From NCBI GenBank assembly GCA_010279815.1, contig QEOQ01000253.1, forward strand, positions 1,059,978-1,123,977: 64,000 bases of DNA, given 5' to 3'. The notes under the pieces are model-generated. The model saw only the letters and a program-made list of their open reading frames with translations, was not told the DNA's origin and made no database searches. A program made the position numbers and the translations under genes. Origin of the DNA: Brachionus plicatilis. Its lineage: Eukaryota; Rotifera; Eurotatoria; Ploima; Brachionidae. Positions 24,844-36,896 of this stretch are shown one piece after another. The stretch's first letter is position 1, and each line of letters starts with the position of its first letter.

Positions 24844-26076
24844 GGTCACAAAGTATCTAAATTTCTGTTTAGAGTTAAAAGTTTTTATTGAAAAATGACT
24901 GTTGGCTGGTTATTGCCAACATTAGTTTGAGTAAAAAAGTGGTTTTAAAATTTGAATTTTTTTTAAAAAAATTTTATTAGCAAAAAAATTTAGCACAGTA
25001 TTTTGTTTGATTTGTTTTGATAACTTTGTTTTGCTTTGATGAAAAATGGTTGTAAGTTGATGCTTTGTGCCGATCAGACGATTTGAAATAAATTATTTTC
25101 ATGTATAGCTTGCTTTGGATAATTTTTTTGGTCTTAAATTTAACCATGATTGTACAAATATATGCTCTTTAAATTATTTTGCTAAAAATTAACAGCATTC
25201 GTAAGAAAAACAAAGCGCATAAAAATGGAATAGATTTTAAGTTTAATTGATTAAATAAAAAAAATTGAACAAAATTTAATACTGTCTTAACTTGGTTAAT
25301 CTCTTTAAATAATTAATTTTCTCTTCTCACACATCATTCGTTTACCTTAAATTAAAATAATTATAATTTACTAACAATAATTAAGTTCTAGAAAAAACAA
25401 ATTTTTTCGTCTTAAAATAGTTTAAATATTGACTATTTAAAAAAAAATGAAATAAAAATTTAACATCAAAAGGTTGTCTTCAATTAGAGTGGGATAGTTT
25501 TTAAAAATCTAAAAATTTTAAGTGAATTCAATGAAATATTGTCTGACAGCACTTTTTGTAACAATAAAATTATATAATTTTATAACTGTTTGAAGGTCTT
25601 TCAAAAAAAAGCAAAAAATAGAAAGGTTTTTTATTTTTTTTAAATTACAACTTTTTTTAATTAAAAACCTAAATATTTTCGGTCTTAAAAAGGCCTGTAT
25701 TTTGACTTTTTTTTTACTTTACAATATCAAATAAAAAGTAAATTGAACAAAAGATACTTTTTATTAATTTTGTAAATATTATTTAGAATATTTTAAATTT
25801 TCTTTATTTGAAAATTTGATCAACAGAAAAAAAATTTTAGTCTTAGTTCATCAGACAATCAAATATTTTTTGTCTTTACATTTAATTCATTAGATTAAAT
25901 TTTTAAAGTTTTAAATGCAATAAATTTTGTTAAGACAGATTTTATTTTTCAGAAAAAAAATCAGAAATAATTAATTATTCGGCCAAACTTAAAGTACTTT
26001 CTTAAATGAGAAATATTTAAAAAAATTTAGACAGACATTTTTTTACAATTATTTAATATTCTAAAATCTTACCAAT
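24844..26076. other. Intergenic, no gene recognised
   Basis: Upstream region of HDAC1 and downstream region of ADAM17. AT-rich with long A and T tracts. I see no exon-like stretch or repeat structure worth calling. Confidence 0.6.
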
Positions 26077-29000
26077 TTATTCACGTTGAGTATTTAAATT
26101 ATCAATCTCTTCATTATTCAAATATTTCTCTTGTTCTCTACTAATTATTTTTCTACGTTCGGATCTCACTTTTTTGTCCTTAAAACAAAAAAGTTAAAAT
26201 AATTTTATTTAAGAGAAAATTTTAAATCTTACGAAAAAAAAGTGAATAAAACAGCCCGACAATATCCAAAAGAAAAGTGTTATGACTATAACTGATGCAA
26301 CAATATTTCTTTTCATAAACTTAACTAGAATTAAAGTTTAGTATAAAATTTAAATATATTGTTTTTTTATTTTTTACTAAATGAGTTAATTGATGCTTTT
26401 TGTATGACTTTCCAAAATCTGCTGATGTGGTCTTTTACTTTGGGAATGCATTTATCCTTTTAAACAAATTTTAATAAATCAATTTTTTTAAAGATCCTAT
26501 ATTCAATCTTACTTTTTCACAAATTCCATCAAAACAGGCCCTTCCATCTGTTAAATAAAGCGGTGAATCATAAATTTTGTCAAAAAATTTGTGAATTGGT
26601 TTGCATTGTCCATTTTCGAACACATTTCTACAACACAGCATGCACCTTTCACTCGACTCTTTACACTTGCATTCGTCCAATGAATCATCTTTTTGTTTGC
26701 AAAGTGAATTACATCTTCCATTTTCACTGCATTTTCCAAAATCATACGAATTGCAAGGCGTATCCTTAGGTTTTGCTCTTGGTGATGGGCAATCTTTACT
26801 TTTTCCATCACAAAAGCTTGTTTCGAAAAAACACTCAAAATAATTGGGACTAGAATAGCAAGAATAATTAGCCGGAGCTATTTTGCAGTTATTGCAGCAA
26901 TAATGGTTGTTGTCACTACATTGAGCTCCAGGTTTTAGTCTGCAATTGTACTCACAGCATTGGTCTAAACTATGACGACCATTAAAACCTCCATCGCACT
27001 CTTCACCTTCTTCGATGCGGTCATTACCACAGTAGCCTAAGCTTTCTGGTTTGAAACACTCCACTTTCGAACTCTTAAGAATTTCACTTATCCAATTAAT
27101 GGAACAGGGTGAAAAATGCTGTGAAATTTTATTGAATGTTAATTTTAATCTCGATAAAAGTTGTTCAAAAGTCAAAATCGTGAAAAACCAAAATCAGACT
27201 TTGACAAAGTCAGCTAAATGAAGAAAAATTTAAAGTAGTTCATATTGACAGCAATAATCCCGAATTCGATTATAAAATTGGTTTGAAAGCCCTGAGTAAG
27301 TCAAAATGCGAAAAAGATTTGGATATTTACATACAGAGTGATTTAAAATGGGGCACACATGTCAAGAATACAACAGTCAAAGCAAATAGAATGCTAGGTT
27401 TAATAAAGTAACATTTAATTTTCCTTTCAGCGAGACTATTAAATTATTATTCTATAGAAAGACCGCGCCTGGAGTATTATGTCAGTGGATGGTGTTCTTA
27501 ATTGGAAAAAGATATGAATGAGCTTGGGAGAGTTCAACGGAGAGCAGCAAGGTTTAATCCAGAAGTGTCAGCAAAAATTTGAAGCAAGGTAACCAAGAGG
27601 TTGAGTGGGTCAAAAACTTTAAGCACCTTGGATCAATGGTAAAACGAGCGAAGCAGATACTATTGAAAGAAAGTCAAACAAACTGCATACCTATCAATAA
27701 TAATGAACGATTGCGAAAGTTGGACACTTACAGAAAAAATCAAGAAAAGCATCAACAGTTTCGCCACCAACTCTTACAGAATAATGCTCAAATTAAACGC
27801 TTGGACAAAGTCTTAAATGCAGAAATTTACAAGAAGATCGGAATAGACCCTTTAGACTTCCAAATACAACGAAGACAATTCAGAAGTTTTGTGAAATTCA
27901 CTACAAAATGACAAAAAGAACAGAAAAAAATTGAAAAAAAACTGAATAACTTTTTTTCTATAGGTTTAAATTTAATTCTGTAAATGCAACATAGTGCAAC
28001 ATTCAAAGTTGCATAAAATATCAAGGTCTGCTAAATTTGCAGAGTTTAGCAGAAATTAAATTTCAATAAAATTGAGCAAAGTGCATTTTGCAGAGATTTT
28101 GCACATAATTAGCAGACTTCTGCAGTTAATGCAACTTTGAATGTTGCACCATTCTGTATTCAAAGAATTAATTTTAATCTTTTAGAAAAAAAGTTATATA
28201 ATTTTTTTACACTTTGTTCTGTTCTTTTGTACTGAACTTCACAAAACCCAATTCAGATACGTTGGTCATAGTCTTTGCAAACGAAATGAAATCAGCAAAG
28301 AAACAGGACGGAATGGAGCAAAATTCTTGACGCCTGCAAATCCAAAATATTTGCAGTCGACTGATGATGATGATGAACTGCCATGATTATCAAAAACCTT
28401 TGTCAAAGCTAAAATTAACTGATCTGAAAACAAGAAGATCAAGGGATGAAAAAATGGCGAACAAATACGAACAAATTGAAATTTGTAAAGGAATCACGGT
28501 CTAAACACAGGGCCGGGGAGCCAAAGATATGAATTGAAGAGAAATAGTTACAGTACAGTCTATCACACTTAACTCGAACTCTGGTAACTCGAACTTTTTG
28601 CTTGATAATTAACGCTTTTAATTGATCTTTTGTAGTGATGTTGGTTTTTCTTGGTTCTGTGGTTAGCTAATTTTGGTTAGCCAAAATTGGTTAACCAAAA
28701 ACCAGGTTAACCAAAAATTCGGTTAGCCAAAAATTGGTTAACCAAAAATTCGGTTAGGCAAAAATTAATTTAAAGTTTGTTTTTGTAAATTTTAGTTTCG
28801 GTTTAAGCTATTCAAATAAATTCTTATTTAATAAAAAAATAATTCATTTTAATGGTTTATTCAAAAGGATTCTTCAAGAATAAATTTTAAAAAAAGCTAT
28901 AAAAAATTTTTTATTTTTAGGCTAGGACAAAAAGTCCGACATAATTATGTAGAAGACTAAACAAGTCAATTCTCTATGACTAAAAAATACTCAGTACAGA

Positions 29001-32000
29001 TTTTTTAAGCTAACGGGTAAGCTTCGAAAATTAATTTACGATAAGAAAATAGATACAAATAAGATAGAATTGCTAATAAACAAGGAGATTGTGAAAAAGT
29101 TTAAGGAGCTTCATCACAAAATCTATTCAATTATTAAAAGAGAGATTTACTTGTTTATTCCTAGACTCATTTTTCACAACTCTTTAATGTTAGTTACAAT
29201 AAATAAACAACTTTTAGACCAAAAATATCTAAAAGAAAAATTACCAGATGTGTTCAACTTGAATTAATATGAATAACTTAAAATTAAATCAATAACCGAA
29301 TTTTCAGTTAACCATTTTTGGCTAACCGAATTTTTGGTTAACCAATTTTTGGCTAACCGGACATTGGTTAACCAAAATTTACAAAATTGGTTAACCAAGT
29401 AGTCAATAACCAACATCACTAATCTTTTTGAATAATTTAAATAACCCAACAATAGATGATAATAAAACAATAACAATAACAATTATTAAAAATAATTCGA
29501 AAGGAACAAAACGTAAAATAAATCTAATCACTCTTTAATAAAAGTATGATGCGATAAATAATTTGATAAAAATAACCAGCAATTGCTAAAGCACTTGCAA
29601 GAAATGGAAAATAGTTTAGAAACAAACGAAAAAAAAACAACTTTAATTGACTAATTTTTTTTCAATTTTATTATTTTTACTGACGCGTTTTTGATAATAA
29701 AATGTACTCCTTAAAATGTTTTTAAAATATTTTTTGATGGTTGTCGGTTAACTCGAACTTTTCTCAAAGTCCCGAAGAGTTCGAGTTAAGTGTGAGAGAC
29801 TGTATTGTCTAACACGTGAACAAAAAAAGAATTGTCTTCCAAGATTTAACTTTTTTAAAAATAGAGTACTGAATGGATGGGATAATCTTTCGGAAGATGT
29901 GGTAAATGCAAAGAACCTTAATAGTTTCAAAGCGAAGCTTGATGCTTGGATGTCGAAATAAATAAGAAGCTACTGTTACAGCTCTTATGAGTTAAGCTTA
30001 GATAACCTCTAAGCTACAGTTTACGATACTCATAAGTTCCAAAAATTATTTAATAGTAATGTCCTACTATGCTTTGAAAAAAAATTCAAAAACCAGACTT
30101 GACTTTTGAGTAAATATGTTTTAAATTTAGATTACCATGTTATTTTTGTCATTACCACTATTGGAAAAAGAGTACATTAAGTAATTACCACCCTCACTAG
30201 GACTGGGCATGCAATCAGGCTTTGATGGATCATGCTCTGATCCCCAATTATGTCCCAATTCTTTAAAAAAAAATTTAATTTTTTTGGCTAGTTTGACACA
30301 TAGTAATACCATGAGCTGTGACCAATTCAGCTTCTTTTTGCAGCAATCGGCCTTGTTTACTTGAAATGCTTTTATAACTACTCAAGCCAGTGTTTACACT
30401 TGAACTTTTTTCTCTGAAAAAACTTGGTTCAGAGCATATGCCGCCAATTGAGTATGGAAGAGGTGAGCTAACATAAGCAAGACCCAATACACTGTTTTCA
30501 AAATTTTGATATGTAAACAAATGAGCTAGACAATAATTAGACCAATCTTCTTTACCAAAGAGCTGGAATTTAAAAATAAATGAAGTATCTGGCAATTTTT
30601 AAAAATTTAAATTACATTTAAAATTGTGTCTGCATTTTTTGAACTATTTTTGTTGTTGTAGTGGTTGTATACATTGATTGTAGGTTCTTTGTGAATAATT
30701 ATTTTGTCAATAGAAAAACCATAATTTGAATTGGACTTTCCTTCATCAAAGATCCATTTAGTTCCGGTAAAAATGTTATTTACGGCCACTATTATATTCA
30801 TCTTGATGATTTAATAATTAATAAAATTAATATGAAAAATAAATTTCAATAAAAATAAAAAAATCACAACCATGTAAGCCGTAATCAGTTTATCGTTTGA
30901 ATTTCCTATTTCTTTGTAAAATTTGTGATCAGCCACTAAAGCCAAGTGACATCTGTTTTTTAATTTTTTCGACCCATTTTGACGTTTTGCTCGACTTTTT
31001 ACTCTCGAAAAAATGTTATTCCTTTTACTTTGGCTGTTAGCTTTAGCATACTTTGGATGACAAACTGTGGTACTAAAGGATAATATTTATTAATTTTAAA
31101 ATTAGTCATTTTTAAGGATTATTTCTGCCAAAAATTTTCTATCAATATGCATTTCTTAAAAGATTGATTTTTATTTTTATATAATTTAAACTATACCCTC
31201 AACAGATCAAAATATATTTTTGTCATCATAGCATCCAATTAGCAAAACATTTTTAGAAAAACATTTATTTTCTCAGATTAAATAACTAATTTTTCAAATC
31301 GAAATTAATTGCAGTTTTATATGATTTTTATTAAAATATTATTTTATTTATTTTTTCTTTTGAAAAGTTTTTTACATAACATCTTATAAATAATACAGTT
31401 GTGTTTTTGCATTTTATTGTATTCAAAGAAATAGTTTTAAAATTGTTAAAAAATAACTCAAGTAATTTTTGCGGTTTTTTAAAGCATACTGGAACATCAG
31501 CAATTTCAAAGTGTTTTGCATAAATCTATTAAAAATTTATGGCTTTAGAAAAAAATTTTAATTAAATTATTGTGAACAAATTTTGTCAAATTCAGAAAAA
31601 AACTGCCAAAAATTTTGACTTGCTTCAAAATATTGCGTTATATTTAGCATATCAAAATAGCTAAAATTTGTAAAGGTAAAAATAATAAGTGTCATAATAC
31701 ATAAGCTTTCAAATGTAAAAAAAATTAAAAAAACTAAATATTTTATTGAAAATTTTTAAATTAAAAAAATGGAAAAACTATCAGACAGAATAAAAATAAA
31801 CATTTTTTTGTTTATTTTTCAAAAATTTTAATCCAATTACGGCATCTAATTCAATTTAATTCTGTATTAACTTTATAAAATTTAATTTCTGCTTAATTTG
31901 AGATTGTTTTAACTCAAATTTCAAAAAAAATAATATATTTTACATTTGATTTTACAAAAAATCGTCTTATATTTAGGTTCAAAATTCGAAAAATGCCTAA

Positions 32001-33933
32001 ATGTTACTTATTTTCTATTTCGAAATTAACTCTTCAATTTTTTTAATTTTTTGGTTGGAGTAAAAGTTAAATTAGGGCTTTATTTTTGGAAAATTACACA
32101 AATTCAGTGTATTTTCAAGTTAATTCAATATTAATTGTTATTATTATTATTTATTCATAAAATTACGCCAGACTTGGCGATGTTTTAAATAAAATAAAAT
32201 TAAATACAAGGAGTTTTGTACTGTTAGTTTTCCTTTTTTAATTTACAATTATGTTTAAGAAATTAAAATATTAAAATAAATTTTTACATAATACCACAAA
32301 AGTTTAATTTTAGATTAAATATTCAAATATTGAGATACACATTGAGATTATTAATTGTTATAACATAGAAACTACGTTATTAACTCTAAAAGAAGAAAGG
32401 TTGAATTTGGGTTGAAGTTTACCGAAGTGTAATTGAGACTTTCTTCTTTTTAATAATATTAATAATAAAATGAAATGTGCTATTTTGAATATTTTTTATC
32501 AAACGTAATTATCCGAAATTATTGATATGTTTTTAAACATAGTACTCTATTTTAGTTACATTTATTCAAAATTGAGCCCTGTTTTTGTTTTTGAAAAAAA
32601 ATAATAATTTATAATTAATGACATAATTAAATTTGAATAATTATCATAATTATAATTTAAAAATTATTTAAAATAGTTTCAGCTTTTATGAAATTCTTTT
32701 AAAAATCGAAATTTTATTATGTTGTATTTCCGAACTTGAACAATTAATTTTATAAATTGAACAATGCTCTTTTTAAAATTAGTGTTAAATTTTTACTGAC
32801 ATCTCACTAAATTAGGATAATTACGTTAGCTATTTAAACTTTGATATTTTAAAACAGTCCCATCAATTTCACCTTCTCCAAATCTTTTCAGTTTTAGAAT
32901 AAAATAAACATAATAAAGCAATTTTTATTTGAATAAGAACCTATTTTTTTTATTTATTATCTGAAAAAGGCTTTCTTTGTAAGTATTAAATTTTAAAATT
33001 TTTTGTTAAATAAATAAACACTCAAGCCATATATCAATTAAATGTTTAACTATAGAGGCATCTACACTCATTTTGACATGTTATCAGGAATTTACATTAA
33101 AACATTTTTTAATAAATAAAAATCTACATAATAACCAAAGTATCGTATGTTAAAATACCAAAATTTCATTTAATTAATTTTTTTTCAATGCAGTTAATGG
33201 CTTTAATTTAATAAAAAAAATAGAAAAAAAATTTTTATAAAAAAAAATTGATTTATTTACTTGAATACTCCGTTGGATAAAATATTAGAATCGATATCTT
33301 CGGTCCTGTACACCAAGTACTTAAACTTGGAATTTGCGAGGCCACTAGATTGAAAAGGTTCAATGTAAAAGTTGTTCTCATTAGTTCCGTTGATGATTCG
33401 GATGTGGGCAAAAATTAATGGCTGTCCGCTAAAATTTGACTGTGTTGCTTCTTCAAAATAAACAATTACCTCCGAATAGGATTCGTTTTCGACAATGCCG
33501 CGAAAATAATTTGAAGAAAACGAGTTTTTTAAAAATTCACTCGGCTTATTTGAATACCTAAGTTCTATGCTTAAATTATCGCCCACTATAGCTTCATCTC
33601 GCCTAAGAATTAGATTAAAATTCCTATTGAATGCCCGAAATTTTAAGCGATTTGGTGCTATGTAGAAATTGTCTAAAACTTGGGTATCTCGTTTGGAACG
33701 AGATGTGTCTGATTTGAATTCAAAATTTTCATAATCTAATTTTTCATATGACTTCAACGGAAGCTCTGAATCGTCATACACATACTCTAAAATAAAAATT
33801 TATCAATATTTTCTGAATAAATGTTTCAAAAATGATTTGAGTGAGAGTATAATATTTTACCTGCTAAACATTGTTTGTGGATAGCTGAATCAAGATGGAT
33901 TAAAATGAGAAGAATACTGGTTGGAAACTTCAT
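26077..33933 (-). CDS. ADAM17: ADAM17/TACE-type membrane metalloprotease, complete, ten exons
   Basis: Type I membrane sheddase of the secretory route and cell surface. Exons: 33933-33861, 33786-33261, 31072-30871, 30801-30616, 30562-30310, 30260-30136, 27118-26513, 26456-26378, 26324-26233 and 26178-26077; 2244 nt, 747 residues, every phase consistent. Order: signal peptide, prodomain (FAHIRI, YIEPF), cysteine-switch residue C204, a furin-like RAKR at 227-230, then the catalytic domain with [10 protein letters not shown]. The zinc motif [11 protein letters not shown] is split across two exons (H413, H417, H423), and the Met-turn is in YLMYSF (M442). The disintegrin-like region begins [14 protein letters not shown], followed by the cysteine-rich membrane-proximal domain (CMLCCR), a hydrophobic membrane segment and a short basic tail starting DKK. 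It fits ADAM17 better than ADAM10 because of the CNNCK and RFW regions. The intron 27119-30135 carries nested transposons. The membrane exon is the least certain part. Confidence 0.94.
27575..28383 (+). mobile_element. RTE-like retrotransposon 3' fragment
   Basis: Reads [16 protein letters not shown], typical of the RTE-clade VE.FKYLGS block, and later [17 protein letters not shown], typical of the R.RLR..GHVLR block before the RTE end. It ends with an acidic DDDDELP and a stop near 28385. It interrupts the CR1-like copy and is itself interrupted by the MITE at 27884-28248. Removing the MITE plus one copy of its target duplication leaves the reading frame continuous across the site. Confidence 0.6.
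27884..28248. mobile_element. 365-bp MITE, same family as 15667-16039
   Basis: Inverted-repeat element with ends GTTTTGTGAA / TTCACAAAAC, inner CTGTTCTTTTGTACT-type arms and central TGCAACATTCAAAGTTGCA and TTTGCAGA boxes. CAATTCAG flanks it at 27876-27883 and 28249-28256, an 8-bp target duplication. The terminal design and size match the element at 15667, and a half copy with closer sequence lies at 62866. No coding capacity. Confidence 0.85.
28556..29802. mobile_element. Mariner/pogo-like non-autonomous element hosting another element
   Basis: Left end CAGTCTATCACACTTAACTC (28556) and right end GAGTTAAGTGTGAGAGACTG (to 29802) are inverted repeats, each flanked by TA, the Tc1/mariner/pogo target. 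Both ends carry two copies of an AACTCGAACT box. The core is largely filled by a second TIR element (28635-29419). Without that insert the host element would be about 460 bp, so it is a MITE. It sits in the CR1-like copy. Confidence 0.8.
28635..29419. mobile_element. 785-bp TIR element with GGTTAACC subterminal arrays
   Basis: Inserted in the mariner-like element, flanked by TA on both sides (28633-28634, 29420-29421). Ends are GTGATGTTGGTT and AACCAACATCAC. Just inside each end is a dense array of GGTTAACCAAAAATT and GGTTAGCCAAAAATT units, about seven at the left and eight at the right, in opposite orientation. Iterated subterminal boxes like this are usual transposase binding sites. A 65-codon open frame at 29070-29267 is Lys/Ile-rich and not recognised. 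Confidence 0.75.
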
Positions 33934-35207
33934 TGAGACTTTCACTAAATTAAAACTATTTTGACTAATTTCTACCACATAATTTATAGTAAAATTTAAC
34001 TTTTGAGATAAAAAAATAATTAAAATATTTATTTAAAATAAATTTTGTTTATAGCAGGTATAGGAAATCCGTTATTATAAAGAAGCAAGGGAACTTTTTC
34101 AAGGTGCCCTCGAAGCCAAATCTAAAATAAAATTTGAAAAAGTAAAAAATTTTTTTTTCTTTGGATTTTGAACGGAATTGACATCTTGTTTTGGATTATT
34201 TTCTGAATAATTCAAATGATTATTGTCGACTTTAATATTGTCTCATAAATATTCGTTGACCTTGACATTTACGATTAAGGGTCGGAATTTTTTTAATCAA
34301 TGATTTATTATTTTGTCACATGATTTTGATACAAAAGTCGGGAAAAAGACCGATCAAGTCTTACACTAGTGACAGTGATGAATTGTACATTTAAATTTTC
34401 GTTCAAACAAATCACCACTTGATCGGACTTTTTTAGAAGTCTGTCTATCAATAACAATTAAAAATAAAGAGGAATTTTTTTCATATTGGATTTAATTGAG
34501 CTCAAAAAATTTCATTTGTGCTCTCAAATTTAATTTAATTAAGATCAAATATTATATATTTATTTATTTAAAAAAATTTTAAGCCTCATAGGCAAGTTAT
34601 AAATAAAAAAAATCTGATTTACAAATCACATTAAATTTCATAAATAATTAATCCATTTAAAATTTTATAAAAATTTTACAGTCTAGATTTCATAAAAAGA
34701 GAGTTAAAAAAAAAAGGAAAAAAAATTCTTAATTATTAAGAAATTGGAGGCTTAAGTAAAAGATTTAAGTAGTCAAAATAAAAGTAAAAAGTTAAATTAC
34801 CAATATAATTAACTAGAGAATTTATTTATGAGCCTAATAACATCTATAACGAGCTCTTACCTTATCCATCGCTTTATCTTGCTAATAAATCTATTCTTTT
34901 TTCCCTCTTATCAATATTCAAGTTTCAATTCAACTTTAACTCATTACCAGGGGCGACCAAAAGTTGCTAGAAAGTTGCTCGGAAAGTTGCTTAAGTTGCT
35001 AACATAATTTTTGTTTTATAAAAAAAATGTGGAAGTACGGTATAAAAAAAGTTCTTTTAATATTAAGTATTTTTAATTAATTTAGTAAATTAAGTTTCTT
35101 ATTTCAAAAAAAATTACATATATTTTCAAGACCCTGTTCAATAATTGTGTTCTAAAAAGAGTCATTTTTAACGGGTTTAACAGCGGAAGTAAGTACTATC
35201 GTACTTA
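33934..35207. other. Intergenic 5' of ADAM17
   Basis: AT-rich. One small hairpin with GACCGATCAAGT / ACTTGATCGG arms lies at about 34340-34430, and a short direct repeat of AAAGTTGCT at 34970-35000. No gene recognised. Confidence 0.5.
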
Positions 35208-35291
35208 CAGTGCTGCTACGATATCTGTATTTTACTATTTTTTACTATATTTTACGTAAAATATCGTAAATTTACGTAAATTTTAATTACC

Positions 35292-35549
35292 TTAGTTCAA
35301 ATTGTTTATTAATTTAATTTTAAGCTGTGTTTTTATAGTTATAAAAATTCTTACTTTTTTTAAGTGATTTATATAATTCTGAATTTCGGGAGTTAATGTT
35401 TTTTCAAACTCCAAAATAGCATTAAACACATCATTTTCTGTTAAATATGAAGTACACAAGCTTGATGTATGTTTGGGGTCATTATCTTGATGTAATTTAA
35501 AAAAGTATTTGTATTTATGAGCTCCAAATGCTAATAAATATTTTGGCAA
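35292..35549 (-). pseudogene. Tc1 transposase C-terminal fragment (minus copy)
   Basis: Open frame with YFFKLHQDNDPKHTSSLC followed by TSYLTENDVF, then a jump to the C-terminal FEKTLTPEIQNYINHLKKV. The block between the DPKH aspartate and the C-terminus, with the final catalytic Glu, is deleted, so the copy cannot encode a working DDE domain. Confidence 0.75.
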
Positions 35550-35663
35550 AATATCACAGTATAACTGAGCGTTTCGTTAGTGAATTTCACAGTATAATGA
35601 GGTGTTTTGGGTAACTTAATCTTTTATAGTTTCCAAGAATTAAAAATAATTTAAAGTAAGATC

Positions 35664-35895
35664 ACCGCCAAAATCACCGGATTTAAACCCAATAGAGCTT
35701 TTGTGGAATGAGCTAGAAGTTTATAAAAGGGGCAAAAGCATAATAAGCGATTTAGACGTGTTTAATGCTTTTTTGGAGTTTGAAAAAGCATTAACTCCCG
35801 AAATTCAGAATTATATAAATCACTTAAAAAAAGTAAGAATTGTTATAACTATAAAAACACAACCTAAAATTAAATTAATAAACAATTTGAACTAA
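35664..35895 (+). pseudogene. Tc1 transposase C-terminal fragment (plus copy)
   Basis: Starts mid-domain with RSPPKSPDLNPIELLWNELE, a textbook DD34E end with the final catalytic Glu, and runs to the C-terminus FEKALTPEIQNYINHLKKV. It overlaps in content with the minus copy and has no N-terminal DNA-binding part. Confidence 0.75.
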
Positions 35896-36394
35896 GGTAA
35901 TTAAAATCGTTATTGAGAAAGAAGGTGGATGGTCGAGCCATTAGTTTATATTTTATAGGTTTTTCAAAATTTTATAAATATTAGCAATTAAATATTTTGT
36001 ATAAAAAAATCAGTTAAAAATGTATATAAGTTTTTTTTAAAAAATTTTCATTATTTTCCGTATTTTTACTTTTTTTAATTAAAATTTACCAAAATTTACC
36101 ATAATTTACGTAAAAAAAGGTTAAAAAAAGTAAAACTTACAATTTTTTTTTTCTTTAATAATAAAATCCAAAAAAAAAACAAAAAAGTAAAAATTTCGGT
36201 TTTTTTTTGGACATTTTGATTTTTACTATTTTTTACTTTATTTTACGAAAAATATAGTAAATTTACGTAAAATACCGTAAATTTACTAGATTTTACTTTG
36301 GTAATTTTACGTAAAATAAAGTAAAAAATAGTAAAATACAGATTTCGTAGCAGCACTGTAGCTATGGCAGATTTAAACTTTAAAAAAATTAAAA

Positions 36395-36555
36395 TTAGTT
36401 TTTGAATAAATGTCAAAATTGCTTTTAAAACCATTCACATTCGATTGATTCTTGACTTCAGCTGGTAAACGTTCCAATATGAGGCCACTCGATTTGTAAA
36501 AAAATTATGCCTTGCTGGACATGACTTAACAGTTTGTCTGTATAGCATGTCTCGG
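36395..36555 (-). pseudogene. Non-LTR retrotransposon C-terminal fragment
   Basis: Minus strand reads KSCPARHNFFTNRVASYWN and, after a one-base frame change, LPAEVKNQSNVNGFKSNFD. This is again the NFF.NRV..WN.LP..V end of CR1/Jockey ORF2. Dead, 5'-truncated. Confidence 0.6.
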
Positions 36556-36849
36556 CTTCTTGTTCGGCTTTAGTCAATTTTCTGAAAATTGGAGTCGATT
36601 AGTCAAAAGTCGACTCACAACATTATTGATGACCCTTCCTACGAAACTTAAAATAAAAAATAGATAAAGTCTCGTTACTCGCATATAAAGCTCGGCTTCT
36701 CTATCTTTTTAATTTTTTTTTGTACTAGTTTTGAATACAGATCAATATTAACTAGAAGTCTTCATTTTGAGCTCTTTTTTAAGTTATTATTTTTTTTTCG
36801 CTTTTTTTTATATGAACAGAATTTTTTTTTGACAATTAAATCCAAGAAC

Positions 36850-36896
36850 GAGTAGACGCGTCCACCATGAAAAAAAAAGCAAGTAGACGCGTCTAC
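36850..36896. repeat. Two GTAGACGCGTCTAC-type palindromes
   Basis: AGTAGACGCGTCCACC and AGTAGACGCGTCTACC lie 29 bp apart in otherwise AT-rich DNA. The second contains the perfect 14-bp palindrome GTAGACGCGTCTAC. Function unknown. Confidence 0.6.

Larger units (their letters stand above)
27199..29960 (+). mobile_element. CR1/Jockey-like non-LTR fragment interrupted by other elements
   Basis: Pieces of one RT C-terminal region lie in order in the ADAM17 intron, antisense to the gene. 27200-27560: a [19 protein letters not shown] block, LEYYVSGW and GRVQRRAAR. 28395-28555: [15 protein letters not shown]. 29803-29960: [20 protein letters not shown] up to LDAWMSK and a stop. Together they match the usual end of CR1/Jockey ORF2. 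Two breaks are explained by inserted elements: an RTE-like piece at 27575-28383 and a mariner-like element at 28556-29802. Stops and frame changes show it is dead. Confidence 0.7.
35208..36358. mobile_element. Tc1/mariner element, rearranged and inactive
   Basis: Ends CAGTGCTGCTACG (35208) and CGTAGCAGCACTG (to 36358), flanked by TA on both sides. Subterminal TTTTACGTAAAAT-type repeats lie at each end. Inside are two opposite pieces of a Tc1 transposase: minus 35549-35292 with DNDPKHTS (second catalytic Asp) and plus about 35665-35895 with SPDLNPIELLWNELE (third catalytic residue). The last ~45 residues (EIQNYINHLKKV region) occur in both, so the 3' coding end is duplicated in inverted orientation. 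The 5' part of the gene is missing. Confidence 0.85.
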
